A stretch of 64,000 bases of DNA from contig NZ_JAMTCN010000002.1 of NCBI RefSeq assembly GCF_024171865.1, positions 124,001 to 188,000 of the forward strand, given 5' to 3'. Source of the stretch: Prauserella aidingensis. Its GTDB lineage: Bacteria > Actinomycetota > Actinomycetes > Mycobacteriales > Pseudonocardiaceae. Each line of letters opens with the position of its first letter. The first letter of the stretch is position 1. Both the position numbers and the translations under genes were made by a program. Positions 8,961-17,626 of the stretch are shown in pieces. Under the pieces are notes generated by a model. The model worked only from the letters and a program-made list of their open reading frames with translations. It did not search any database and had not been told where the DNA came from.

Positions 8961-9050
8961 CGCCCTCGCCCACGGCAGTGCCCCACCGGTAACGGGCCCC
9001 CGCCCGGAAACCCGACCCGAATGCATCACCGGAAAGCGAAAGGTAATTCC

Positions 9051-9866
9051 TTGTCCAAGAAGAAGACCGCCGCGTTCAGCGCCGGCATCATGTCCGCCGC
9101 TCTGGTCGGTGGCGTCATGCTCGCCCCCTCCGCGGTCGCACAGACCCAGGACTCGGCGTTCGGCATCGCCGCCGACGGCCTGGTCAACATCGCCCCGACC
9201 CCGTTCGTCGAGGGTGAGGGTTCCGAGGAGGTCGTCGGCACCAACGTGGCGGGCCTGGCCGATGCGACGGTGCTGACCGCCGAGGTGTCCCCGAACTACG
9301 CCTACGCCGACGTCGCGAACCTCAGCGTCCTGCCCGGTGGTTCTCCTGTGCCGGGGGTCGGCGCGCCGCTGGTCGCGGCCAACGGAACGATCAGCGCTAC
9401 CTGTGACAACGGCGAGCTCAGCTCGCAGATCACCGAGCTGACCGTCCTCGGCAACACGATTCCGATCGACAACCTCGCGCCGAACACGACCGTCGTGCCC
9501 GAGGCGCTCGAGGGCGTCGCCCAGATCACCCTGAACCAGCAGGAGGGCAACACCGTCACTGCGGTGAGCGTCGAGCTGCTGCAGGGCATTCCGGGCCTCG
9601 ACGGTATCGCGGGCCAGACGATCGACATCGCCTCGGCCACCTGCACCGCGGCCGACGACGGTGGCGACGACGGTGACAACGGCGGCGGCGACGGCGGCGA
9701 CAACGGCGGCGACGACGGCGGCAACGGTGGCGACGACGGCGGCAACGGCGGCGGCGACAACGGCGGCGACGACGGTGCCGGTGACGGCGGCGGCGACGAG
9801 GCCGACGACGACGGTTCCGCCCCGACCCCGACCCCGCAGCCCGGCCACCTGGACGTGACCGGCTGA
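9051..9866 (+). CDS. Secreted choice-of-anchor P-like protein with Gly/Asp-rich tail
   Basis: I choose TTG 9051 because GAAAGG lies at the right distance and the signal peptide then starts with SKKK; ATG 9021 is the alternative. A signal peptide of about 30 residues ends near AVAQT. The body (about 30-200) is Ala/Val/Thr-rich beta-type sequence of the kind labelled choice-of-anchor P in actinobacteria. Then come about 50 residues of nearly pure Gly, Asp and Asn in GGDDGGNGG-type repeats, and a Pro/Thr tail. No sortase motif or membrane anchor is present. The acidic repeats could bind Ca2+; function unknown. Confidence 0.78.
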   Translation: MSKKKTAAFSAGIMSAALVGGVMLAPSAVAQTQDSAFGIAADGLVNIAPTPFVEGEGSEEVVGTNVAGLADATVLTAEVSPNYAYADVANLSVLPGGSPVPGVGAPLVAANGTISATCDNGELSSQITELTVLGNTIPIDNLAPNTTVVPEALEGVAQITLNQQEGNTVTAVSVELLQGIPGLDGIAGQTIDIASATCTAADDGGDDGDNGGGDGGDNGGDDGGNGGDDGGNGGGDNGGDDGAGDGGGDEADDDGSAPTPTPQPGHLDVTG

Positions 9867-9894
9867 CGCATTCCCCAGGGGTGCACTGAACGAA

Positions 9895-9940
9895 CGAAAG
9901 CTGCCTCCACAGTGGACATCCACTGTGGAGGCCGCTTTCG
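9895..9940. terminator. Bidirectional terminator between convergent genes
   Basis: A near-perfect hairpin: outer stem CGAAAGC/GCTTTCG, one mismatch, inner 13-bp stem 9903-9915/9920-9932, loop ACAT. It sits between the convergent secreted-protein gene and acs and can stop transcription from both sides. Confidence 0.85.
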
Positions 9941-9957
9941 TGTGCGTACCGGTGGGC

Positions 9958-11940
9958 TCAGTCGTCCGAACCGGACGAGAGGCCCTTCGAGATCTGGTCC
10001 ATGACCGAACTGTCGGCGAGCGTGGTCACGTCACCGACCTCGCGGTTCTCGGCCACGTCACGCAGCAGCCGCCGCATGATCTTTCCCGAGCGGGTCTTCG
10101 GCAGTTCCGGCACGACCATGATCTGCCGCGGCTTGGCGATCGGGCCGATCTCCTTCGCCACGTGATTCCGCAGCTCCTGGATCGCGTCGTCACCCGCCTG
10201 CGCCGCATCACCGCGCAGGATCACGAACGCCACGATGCCCTGGCCCGTCGTCGCATCGCTGGCGCCGACGACCGCGGCCTCCGCCACCGTCGGGTGCGAC
10301 ACGAGCGCGGACTCGACCTCCGTGGTGGAGATGCGGTGACCGGAGACGTTCATGACGTCGTCGACGCGGCCGAGCAACCAGACGTCGCCGTCGTTGTCGT
10401 ACTTGGCGCCGTCGCCCGCGAAGTAGTAGCCCTGGTCGGCGAACCGCGACCAGTACGTGTCCTTGAACCGCTGGTCGTCACCCCAGATACCGCGCAGCAT
10501 CGCCGGCCACGGCTTGTCGAGCACCAGGTAGCCGCCGCCACCGTTGCCGACCGGGGTGCCCGCGTCGTCGACGACCTTCGCCGAGATGCCCGGCAGCGGC
10601 TGCTGCGCGGAACCGGGCTTGGCGTGCGTGACACCGGGCAGCGGCGAGATCATGATCGCGCCGGTCTCGGTCTGCCACCACGTGTCGACGATCGGGCAGT
10701 TGCCGCCGCCGATGTTCTCGCGGAACCACATCCACGCCTCGGGGTTGATCGGCTCGCCCACGGTGCCGAGCACCCGCAGTGACGACAGGTCGTACCCGGC
10801 GGGGATCTCGCCGCCCCACTTCATGAACGTGCGGATCAGCGTCGGCGCCGTGTAGTAGATCGACACCTTGTATTTCTGGATGATCTCCCAGTGCCGCCCC
10901 TCGTGCGGGGTGTTCGGCGTGCCCTCGTAGACGACCTGCGTCGCACGGTTCGCCAGCGGGCCGTACACGATGTACGAGTGGCCGGTGACCCAGCCGATGT
11001 CGGCCGTGCACCAGTACACGTCCTCGCCCGGCTTGTGGTCGAACACGACGTTGTGCGTGTACGCCGCCTGCGTCAGGTAGCCGCCGGAGGTGTGCAGGAT
11101 GCCCTTCGGCTTACCCGTCGTGCCCGACGTGTACAGGATGTACAGCGGGTGCTCGGAGTCGAACGCCTCGGGCTTGTGGTCGGCCGACTGGGCCTCGACG
11201 AGCTCGTCCCACCAGACGTCGCGGCCCTCGGTCCACGGCACGTCGCCGTCGAGGTCGCGGCCGGTGCGGCGGACCACGATGACCTTCTCGACGCTCGCTG
11301 CGCCCTCGAGTGCCTCGTCGACGTTCGCCTTCATCGGCGCCGCCTTGCCCCGGCGGTACTGCCCGTCCGAGGTGACGACGACCTTGGCCTCGGCGTCGTC
11401 GACCCGCTGCCGCAGCGCGCTCGGCGAGAACCCGCCGAACACCACGCTGTGCAGCGCGCCGATCCGGGCGCACGCCAGCATCGCGACGATCGCCTCCGGG
11501 ATCATCTGCAGCTGGATCGCCACGCGGTCACCGGCGGTCACCCCGAGCGACGTCAGCGCGTTCGCGGCCTTCGAGACGTCATCCTTGAGCTGGGCGTACG
11601 TGATGTCGCGGGTGTCACCGGGTTCGCCGACCCAGTGGATGGCCGTCTGGTCACCGTGGCCAGCCTCGACGTGCCGGTCGACGCAGTTGTAGGCCACGTT
11701 CAGCTTGCCGCCGACGAACCACTTCGCGAACGGCGCGTCCGACCAGTCCACGACCTGTGTCCACGTGGTGTCCCAGTGCAGGCGCTCGGCCTGCTTCGCC
11801 CAGAACGCCTCGCGGTCGGCGTCGGCCTCCGTGTACCACTCCGCGGTCGCGTTGGCGGCCGCGGCGAATTCCGGGCTCGGAGGAAAGCTCCGGCTCTCGG
11901 TCAACAGGTTGTCGAGTGCCGGCGACTGCTCTGTCGTCAT
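9958..11940 (-). CDS. acs: Acetyl-CoA synthetase (acetate--CoA ligase)
   Basis: A 660-residue ANL-family enzyme making acetyl-CoA from acetate, ATP and CoA through acetyl-AMP. The P-loop [11 protein letters not shown], the motif DTWWQTETG and the C-terminal [11 protein letters not shown] are all present; the Lys of the last motif is the residue reversibly acetylated to switch the enzyme off. Length and order match Acs closely. ATG 11940 is preceded by AGGAGG eight bases upstream; an in-frame TTG at 11946 is less likely. The gene stands alone between a hairpin terminator and a divergent phosphoribosyltransferase gene. Confidence 0.97.
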   Translation of the reverse strand: MTTEQSPALDNLLTESRSFPPSPEFAAAANATAEWYTEADADREAFWAKQAERLHWDTTWTQVVDWSDAPFAKWFVGGKLNVAYNCVDRHVEAGHGDQTAIHWVGEPGDTRDITYAQLKDDVSKAANALTSLGVTAGDRVAIQLQMIPEAIVAMLACARIGALHSVVFGGFSPSALRQRVDDAEAKVVVTSDGQYRRGKAAPMKANVDEALEGAASVEKVIVVRRTGRDLDGDVPWTEGRDVWWDELVEAQSADHKPEAFDSEHPLYILYTSGTTGKPKGILHTSGGYLTQAAYTHNVVFDHKPGEDVYWCTADIGWVTGHSYIVYGPLANRATQVVYEGTPNTPHEGRHWEIIQKYKVSIYYTAPTLIRTFMKWGGEIPAGYDLSSLRVLGTVGEPINPEAWMWFRENIGGGNCPIVDTWWQTETGAIMISPLPGVTHAKPGSAQQPLPGISAKVVDDAGTPVGNGGGGYLVLDKPWPAMLRGIWGDDQRFKDTYWSRFADQGYYFAGDGAKYDNDGDVWLLGRVDDVMNVSGHRISTTEVESALVSHPTVAEAAVVGASDATTGQGIVAFVILRGDAAQAGDDAIQELRNHVAKEIGPIAKPRQIMVVPELPKTRSGKIMRRLLRDVAENREVGDVTTLADSSVMDQISKGLSSGSDD

Positions 11941-12148
11941 CTGCAAGGCCTCCTGGTCGTTGCTCAGGCGCGCGCGTCGTCGTGGCTGCGCCTGCCTGTG
12001 AAGTTAGTACCGCACGAGACAGGTTGCAGCGACGTAAGCCCACCCACAAGGCCCCGCGCTCGTTCCGGCGGACCTGGGCGATGAGCGGCTGACGAACGGT
12101 CGGCGCATATGCTCGCCGGGGTGTGCAAGCGACGCGGGAGGATGGCCA

Positions 12149-12655
12149 GTGGCCGAGAGTGAGCCGGAGCGCGAGGTGCTCACGTGGGATCTGTTCGGGA
12201 CGGCGAGTCGTGAGCTCGCCAAGACGGTGGCCGACAGCGGGTTCCGGCCCGACCTGATCCTGTCGATCGCCCGCGGTGGACTGTTCGTGGCGGGCGCACT
12301 CGGGTACGCGCTCGACGTGAAGAACCTGCACGTGATGAACGTCGAGTTCTACACGGGTGTCGACGAGCGCCTGGACCTGCCCGTGATGCTGCCCCCGGTG
12401 CCGAACGCCGTCGACCTGGCCGGTGCGAAGGTGCTGGTGGCCGACGACGTCGCCGACACCGGTGCCACGCTGAAACTGGTGCGCGACTTCTGCGCCGACG
12501 AAGTGGCCGAGGTGCGGTGCGCCGTCGTGTACGAGAAGCCCGCGTCGACGGTGTCGTGCGAGTACGTGTGGCGGCGGACCGACCGCTGGATCAACTTCCC
12601 GTGGTCGACGGAGCCGCCCGTGGTGACGAGGGAAGGTCAGGTGCTGGACGCATGA
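12149..12655 (+). CDS. Phosphoribosyltransferase family protein
   Basis: A 168-residue type I phosphoribosyltransferase. The PRPP-binding signature is VLVADDVADTGATL (about 94-107), preceded by the PPi loop region SIARGG. Such actinobacterial proteins resemble xanthine/hypoxanthine-guanine enzymes, but the hood that defines the base is not diagnostic, so the substrate is open. GTG start with GGGAGG seven bases upstream. Its stop overlaps the next gene's ATG (ATGA), so the two are translated together. Confidence 0.88.
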   Translation: MAESEPEREVLTWDLFGTASRELAKTVADSGFRPDLILSIARGGLFVAGALGYALDVKNLHVMNVEFYTGVDERLDLPVMLPPVPNAVDLAGAKVLVADDVADTGATLKLVRDFCADEVAEVRCAVVYEKPASTVSCEYVWRRTDRWINFPWSTEPPVVTREGQVLDA

Positions 12656-13398
12656 GTCAGGGTGCTGCCGGGGATGGCGACCCACTCGCGCCGCTGGTCG
12701 AGCTCGACGGTGTCGCGGAGGCGGCGAAATCGGCGCAGGACGCCGTGTTCGCCGTGCATCGGTACGGCGTGAACCTGCGTGAGGGCTCGGCGACCGCCGC
12801 CGAGGCGTCGGTGCGGGCCGCGCGGGCGTCGGCGGGCGTGGAGGGTGTCGAGCCCGAGATCCCCGACGAGGGAGAGGTGCGTGACCCGGTGCTGGCGGGG
12901 GCGCTGCGCGTGGCGAAGGCGAGCGAAACGCTGCTGCCGACGTGGCGCCGCGCCCCGATGCAGGCGCTCGCCCGGATCCACGTCCTCGCCGCCGCGGACC
13001 TGACGTCGGACTCCGATGCGCTGGGCAGGCCCGACCCGGCGACCTCTCCCCGGCTCGAGTTGCTCGGACAGCTGGTCACCGGCGGGACGAAGGTGCCTGC
13101 GGCGGTGCTCACCGCCGTCGTCCACGGGGAGCTGCTGGCGCTGCAGGCGTTCGGCAGCGCCGACGGTGTGGTCGCGCGCGCGGCCGCACGGCTGACGATG
13201 GTGGCGAGCGGGCTCGACCCGAAGTCGCTCACCGTGCCCGAGGTCGCCTGTTTCCGCAGGCAGGAACGGTACGTCGAGACGGCGGCCGCGTTCGCCTCCG
13301 GTGAGCCCGACGGCGTGCGGGACTGGTTGTTGTTCTGCTGCGCGGCCTTCGAGGCCGGTGCCCGCGAAGCGCAGAGCATCGCCGACTCGGCGGCCTGA
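12652..13398 (+). CDS. Conserved hypothetical, possible degenerate Fic-fold protein
   Basis: A 248-residue, largely alpha-helical cytoplasmic protein coupled to the phosphoribosyltransferase by an ATGA overlap. I do not recognise a catalytic family with certainty. The segment LQAFGSADGVVARAA (about 178-192) lines up in length and context with the Fic core HPFxDGNGRxxR, keeping Phe, one Gly and the last Arg but lacking the catalytic His and the phosphate-binding Asn-Gly-Arg. The N-terminal helices also recall Fic N-terminal regions. If correct, it is an inactive Fic-like scaffold. A strong hairpin terminator follows. Confidence 0.7.
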   Translation: MSQGAAGDGDPLAPLVELDGVAEAAKSAQDAVFAVHRYGVNLREGSATAAEASVRAARASAGVEGVEPEIPDEGEVRDPVLAGALRVAKASETLLPTWRRAPMQALARIHVLAAADLTSDSDALGRPDPATSPRLELLGQLVTGGTKVPAAVLTAVVHGELLALQAFGSADGVVARAAARLTMVASGLDPKSLTVPEVACFRRQERYVETAAAFASGEPDGVRDWLLFCCAAFEAGAREAQSIADSAA

Positions 13399-13414
13399 GC
13401 CGAGGTTCGAGTCA

Positions 13415-13452
13415 CGGCCACGGGTGGGGTCGCCCGAGCCCACCCGTGGCCG
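13415..13452. terminator. Bidirectional hairpin terminator
   Basis: Perfect 14-bp stem (13415-13428/13439-13452) with a 10-nt loop between the convergent Fic-like gene and murQ. Confidence 0.85.
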
Positions 13453-13462
13453 GCGTGCCTGG

Positions 13463-14467
13463 TCAGGACGCGCGGGGCCGGATCTCGTCGAGGGCGTCGC
13501 GGACATGTCCGCCGGCGTGTTCGAGTGCGCCTGCCGCGGTCGTCACGTCGACATCGCCGAGCAGGTGCACGAGCGCCACCTTCAGGTCGCCGTCAGCGCT
13601 GGTCAGCGCCTCGTCACAGTCCTGCTCGCTCGCGCCGGTCGCCTCGCGGAGAATGCGCAACGTGCGGCCGCGCAGCTTCGCGTTGGTGGCGAGCATGCCG
13701 ACCATCAGGTTCGAATAGGTGCGCCCCAGCTTGACCATCGTGGCCGTGGAGAACGCGGTCAGCACCATCTTCTGCGCGGTGCCCGCCTTCATCCGGGTCG
13801 ACCCGGCCACGGCTTCGGGGCCCGTGTCGACGACGATCGACACGTCGACCTCCTCGGGTACCGGCGCGGACGGGTTGTCCGACACCAGGCCGGTCCGTGC
13901 GCCGAGCCGCTTGGCCTCTTTGAGCGCACCGAGCACGTACGGCGTCCGGCCCGACGCGGTCAAGCCGAGGACGAAGTCGCCCGCGTCGACCGACTCCGCG
14001 ATCTCGGCCGCACCCGCCGACTCGTCGTCCTCGGCGTTCTCCACGGGAAGCCGCAGCGCACGTTCGCCACCCGCGTGGTGCGCGACGAACCAGTCGGCGG
14101 GAACGTTGTACGTCGGCACCAGCTCCGCCGCGTCGAGCACCGCGAGCCTGCCCGACGTGCCCGCGCCGACGTAGTGCACCCGGCTGCCCTCGCGCAGTGC
14201 CGCCACCGCGTGGTCGACCGCGACGGCCACCTCGTCCAGCACCGCCTGCACGGCACCGGCGACCTGCGAATCCTCGGTGTTGATCGCCGCCAGAATGCCG
14301 CGGGTCGACATGCGGTCGATGTCCGTCGTGCGCGGATTGCGTTGTTCGGTCGGCGACTCGACGTGCGCGATCGTCGTGACCTGCTGCGGGCCCGCGTTCG
14401 TCGTGCGGGATGCCATGTTCCTCACCGTCTCAGTTCTCACCCGGCCACTTGTCGGCCCGGTTCTCAT
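13463..14467 (-). CDS. murQ: N-acetylmuramic acid 6-phosphate etherase
   Basis: MurQ splits the lactyl ether of MurNAc-6-phosphate to GlcNAc-6-phosphate and D-lactate, feeding recycled wall sugar into central metabolism. The 334-residue protein has the SIS fold with the sugar-phosphate motif GAGTSGRL (101-108), a Glu just after it (115) and a second conserved Glu in VENAED, matching the catalytic acid positions of the family. ATG 14467 overlaps the stop of murR (ATGA), indicating coupling; ATG 14416 would give a length nearer that of E. coli MurQ. No MurP transporter gene adjoins it, so the phosphorylated sugar must be made by another route. Confidence 0.95.
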   Translation of the reverse strand: MRTGPTSGRVRTETVRNMASRTTNAGPQQVTTIAHVESPTEQRNPRTTDIDRMSTRGILAAINTEDSQVAGAVQAVLDEVAVAVDHAVAALREGSRVHYVGAGTSGRLAVLDAAELVPTYNVPADWFVAHHAGGERALRLPVENAEDDESAGAAEIAESVDAGDFVLGLTASGRTPYVLGALKEAKRLGARTGLVSDNPSAPVPEEVDVSIVVDTGPEAVAGSTRMKAGTAQKMVLTAFSTATMVKLGRTYSNLMVGMLATNAKLRGRTLRILREATGASEQDCDEALTSADGDLKVALVHLLGDVDVTTAAGALEHAGGHVRDALDEIRPRAS

Positions 14468-15405
14468 CGGGTGCGCCGCCGCCCGTCGGGGCGGGTCCCG
14501 AGCCTGTGTGTGCCCACCGCGTCGCGCGTGGCGTCGAGAGCTTGCACGGCATCGTCCATGTGCTGCTGCGCGACGCCGATGAAGAGGCAGTCGATCACCG
14601 TGAGCTGCGCGATCCGGCTGGCTGTGGCGCCGGAACGGAACGTCGTCTCACGTGCCGCGGTGGTGAGTACGTGGTCGGCGACCTCGGCGAGCGGCGAGCG
14701 CGGAAAGTTGGTCAGCGCGACCGTCGTGGCGCCGTGTTCCTTGGCGGCGCGCAGCGCCTCGACGGTGTCGGTGGTCGCGCCGGAATGGGAGATGCCGACG
14801 GCGACGTCACCCTTGCCGAGTACCGCCGCCGAGGTCAGCATGATGTGCGTGTCGGACCAGGAGAAGCTGACGCGGCCGATGCGGTGCAGCTTCTGCTGCA
14901 GGTCCGCGGCGACGAACGCGCTCGCGCCGACGCCGTAGACGTCGACCCGTCCCGCGCCCGCCATCGCATCGACGACCTGTTGCAGCCGGTCGACGTCGAG
15001 TTGTTCGGCGGTCTCCTCGACGGCCCTGGCGTCCGTGAAGCCGATCTTGCCGACGATCGACGCGAGGTCGTCGTCGTAGGAGATGTCGCCGCCGTGGACC
15101 TGCGGCGTGCGTGCCGCCGAACGGGCCGTGTCCGCGGCGAGCGCGATGCGCAGCTGCGGGTACCCGCCCACACCGATCGCTTTGCAGAACCGGGTGACGG
15201 TCGTCTCGCTGGTGTTGGCCGCGAGTGCGACCTCGGTGATGCTGCGGCGGGAAACCGTGGTCGGGTCGTCGAGCACGACCTTGGCGACGCGCTGTTCGGC
15301 CTTCGCCAGACCCGGGAGCAGGGAGCGGATGCGGACGAGCGGGCTGCCGTCCGGGTCGCCCGAGTCCGCGGCGGTGCCCGTGACGTCCCCGGCGACCTCA
15401 GTCAA
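14464..15405 (-). CDS. murR: MurR/RpiR family transcriptional regulator
   Basis: An N-terminal RpiR helix-turn-helix (ITEVALAANTSETTVTRFCK) is joined to a C-terminal SIS domain that senses a sugar phosphate, presumably MurNAc-6-P. TTG 15405 (313 residues) starts the protein about 15 residues before the conserved fold, as in relatives; a longer reading to GTG 15531 adds 42 residues of non-conserved sequence and would cover a GGAAAATTCC dyad at 15431-15440 that looks more like an operator. It is coupled to murQ by a four-base overlap. Confidence 0.88.
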   Translation of the reverse strand: MTEVAGDVTGTAADSGDPDGSPLVRIRSLLPGLAKAEQRVAKVVLDDPTTVSRRSITEVALAANTSETTVTRFCKAIGVGGYPQLRIALAADTARSAARTPQVHGGDISYDDDLASIVGKIGFTDARAVEETAEQLDVDRLQQVVDAMAGAGRVDVYGVGASAFVAADLQQKLHRIGRVSFSWSDTHIMLTSAAVLGKGDVAVGISHSGATTDTVEALRAAKEHGATTVALTNFPRSPLAEVADHVLTTAARETTFRSGATASRIAQLTVIDCLFIGVAQQHMDDAVQALDATRDAVGTHRLGTRPDGRRRTR

Positions 15406-16128
15406 CGTTTCATCACCTGCTGGATCCGTTGGAAAATTCCTTACTGCTGGCGTCTGCGACAAGGTTACCCACACCCTCCAGTCGATTGCAGCCCACGGTC
15501 GGTCCCCCGACGACCCCGGCTGCCGGACCATCGTTGCTTAGAAAGTCGCCAACCGCCTAGGCAACGTTAGGCACAGGGGCTTAACGACTTGGCAACGTCA
15601 CCTGCGGCTATGTGCCGGTAGCAGAGAGCGATTCCGCACGGTTTGTACCTTTCGACGAGGTGGCGGCGATGCCTGTGCCCGGATGGGGCATCCGTTCCGC
15701 ACATGCGGGCGGTGCGACCGGCCCGGCCCACACCGGCGGTTGTGAATCTGCTGGTGAATGGCCAACAATCGCCGCCGAGCGCATCGCAAGAGTGCGCCGA
15801 TGCCTGCCGGCCTCCGGGTCGGATCCACCGTGGCCGATCCGGCCCGAAGAGCCTCCTCGACACCCTGGATTCCCACATCGCGGGCCCGATACGCGTGGAA
15901 CACGTGTAACGCACCTCGCGTTGCGTGCGCCGCCGCTCCGGTGCACCGCCTGTCGCGCCCGTACAGCGGGGAGCCTGCGTGTCCGTACGGCGGCGGATGA
16001 GCCGCGGAATGCTTCCCCACAGGGCGGGGCGCAGCGGACCGACCTCACGCAGCGCTGAGGCGGGCCCGCGAGCAGTGGGATGGCACTGCCCGCGGACCCG
16101 CCTCAGCTGTGGCCCGAGTTGCCCGCGG
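15406..16128. other. About 700-bp intergenic region upstream of murR
   Basis: No supported gene. The murR-proximal end has the candidate operator GGAAAATTCC (15431-15440). The middle shows several overlapping frames without ribosome sites or recognisable protein sequence. The far end (16054-16107) is the terminator of the namZ operon. Confidence 0.6.
16054..16107. terminator. Long hairpin terminator of the nagZ-namZ-hydrolase operon
   Basis: A near-continuous hairpin with an outer 11-bp stem GCTGAGGCGGG/CCCGCCTCAGC, then CCGCG/CGCGG and an inner GCAGTG/CACTGC stem around a GGATGG loop, with two mismatched positions. It lies 22 bp past the stop of the leftward operon. Confidence 0.85.
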
Positions 16129-17613
16129 TTACGAGCCGGGGTGGTGCAGCACCGGCTTCGGCCGGAGGCCGCCGGTGGACGCCGAACCCTTCTCACCGGA
16201 ACCGGCCGGGTTGCCGGCGCCGCCACCGTGCGGCTTGTCGCCGTCCGACTTGCCACGTTGGGACGTGGCACCGGCGTTGCCGCCCTCGAGCTTGTCGTCC
16301 TGTGCGGGAGTACGGAACCAGGAGTTTCCGCCCGCGTTCGGCTTGGCCTTCAGTGCCTGCGACATCGAGGTCGCCCACGCCTCACGCGCGTCGTTGATCG
16401 AACCCCACTCGCGGGTCGGGTGCACCCGGTTGGTCAGCAGGATCGCCATCGACTGCGTGCGCGGGTCGATCACGAACGACGTGCCCGTGTAACCCGTGTG
16501 GCCTGCCGTGACGGGCGAGGACAGCTCGCCCATGTACCAGTCCTGGTCGAGTTCGAAGCCGAGGCCGTGGGCGTGGTCGGGGAACTCCTGATTCCGGTCG
16601 GTGAGCATGTCCCGGACGCTGCGCTCGGACAGGATGCGCTCACCGCCGTAGACGCCACCGTTCAGCAGTGCCTGCCCGAGGACACCCATGTCGCGCACGG
16701 TCGAGAAGATGCCCGCGTGACCGGCGACGCCGTCGAGCGACCAGGCGTTCTCGTCGTGCACGGCACCGCGGATCATGCCGCGGTCCGGCTCGGACTGGTA
16801 CTCGGTGGCCGCGATGCGGTCACGTTTCGAGGCCGGCGGGTTGAACCCGGTGTCGGTCATACCGAGCGGGGCCGTGATGTTGTCGTGGACGTAGTGGTCG
16901 AGGCGCTTGCCGGTGAGCTTGCCGACGAGCTCGCCGAGGGTGATCAGGTTGAGATCGGAGTACTCGTACTCCGTCCCGGGCTCGTTCACCGGCTCGGCGG
17001 CGAGAACCGCACCGATGCGGGAGGTGCGGTCCGGGTAGTCCTTCCACAACGGCATCGTGGCCTCGAGCCCCGAGGTGTGGGTCAGCAGCTGCTCGACGGT
17101 GATCGAATCCTTGCCGTTCGATCCGAACGCGGGCAGGTACCGGGCGACCGGTGCCGACAACTCGACGTCGCCGCGTTCGATCAGCTGCATGACGGCGATC
17201 GAGGTGAACAGCTTCGTCACCGACGCCATGTCGAACATGGTGTTCTCGCGTACGGGCACCTGCTGGTTCGGCGGCAGTTCGTTGCCGTTGCGGTCGAAGC
17301 GCACCGCGCCTCCCGCCGAGAACTTGCCCACGACCTTGCCGTCGTGGGCGAGCAGTCCGGCGGCGCCCGAGTACATCGGGTGGCCGTCGACGGCGTCCGG
17401 CGCCGTCAAGCCCGCCAGCTGCCGCTCGGCCTTGCGGATCGGACGCGGGTCCACGCCCGCGTCCTTGGGCTTGGCCTGCGCGAGCGCGTCCGCCGTGGGC
17501 GACAGCGCGGTACGCGGGCCGTCGAACCCGTGGTCACCGGGTGTCGACGCCGCCGCGGTGGTCGTGCCTGTCAGGGCGAAGACAGCCGTCATCGCCACAA
17601 TTCTGCCTCGCAC
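16129..17613 (-). CDS. Secreted beta-lactamase-fold serine hydrolase (AmiE-like)
   Basis: A 494-residue exported hydrolase of the class C beta-lactamase/penicillin-binding fold. A signal peptide (about 1-24) precedes SVTK (131-134, nucleophile Ser and Lys), YSDLN (218-222, Tyr-x-Asn) and GHTGYTG (371-377, KTG-like). In Bacillus subtilis the gene at this position of the recycling operon (ybbE, amiE) encodes an N-acetylmuramoyl-L-alanine amidase of this superfamily, so amidase action on muropeptides is the best guess; a D,D-carboxypeptidase or esterase is possible. An extra Gly/Pro/Ser-rich tail (about 425-494) may attach to the wall. GTG start with GGGGGA upstream; 13 bp after namZ. Confidence 0.87.
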   Translation of the reverse strand: MRGRIVAMTAVFALTGTTTAAASTPGDHGFDGPRTALSPTADALAQAKPKDAGVDPRPIRKAERQLAGLTAPDAVDGHPMYSGAAGLLAHDGKVVGKFSAGGAVRFDRNGNELPPNQQVPVRENTMFDMASVTKLFTSIAVMQLIERGDVELSAPVARYLPAFGSNGKDSITVEQLLTHTSGLEATMPLWKDYPDRTSRIGAVLAAEPVNEPGTEYEYSDLNLITLGELVGKLTGKRLDHYVHDNITAPLGMTDTGFNPPASKRDRIAATEYQSEPDRGMIRGAVHDENAWSLDGVAGHAGIFSTVRDMGVLGQALLNGGVYGGERILSERSVRDMLTDRNQEFPDHAHGLGFELDQDWYMGELSSPVTAGHTGYTGTSFVIDPRTQSMAILLTNRVHPTREWGSINDAREAWATSMSQALKAKPNAGGNSWFRTPAQDDKLEGGNAGATSQRGKSDGDKPHGGGAGNPAGSGEKGSASTGGLRPKPVLHHPGS

Positions 17614-17626
17614 GCGAGTAATCCCC

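Noticed and set aside
9661-9830. Short repeats resembling a CRISPR-like array
   Set aside because: They are in-frame codons for Gly/Asp/Asn repeats in the secreted protein; no spacers of regular length.
15567-16271. 234-codon leftward frame upstream of murR
   Set aside because: No ribosome site, Arg/Pro/Thr-rich sequence, runs through a terminator hairpin and overlaps the hydrolase gene.
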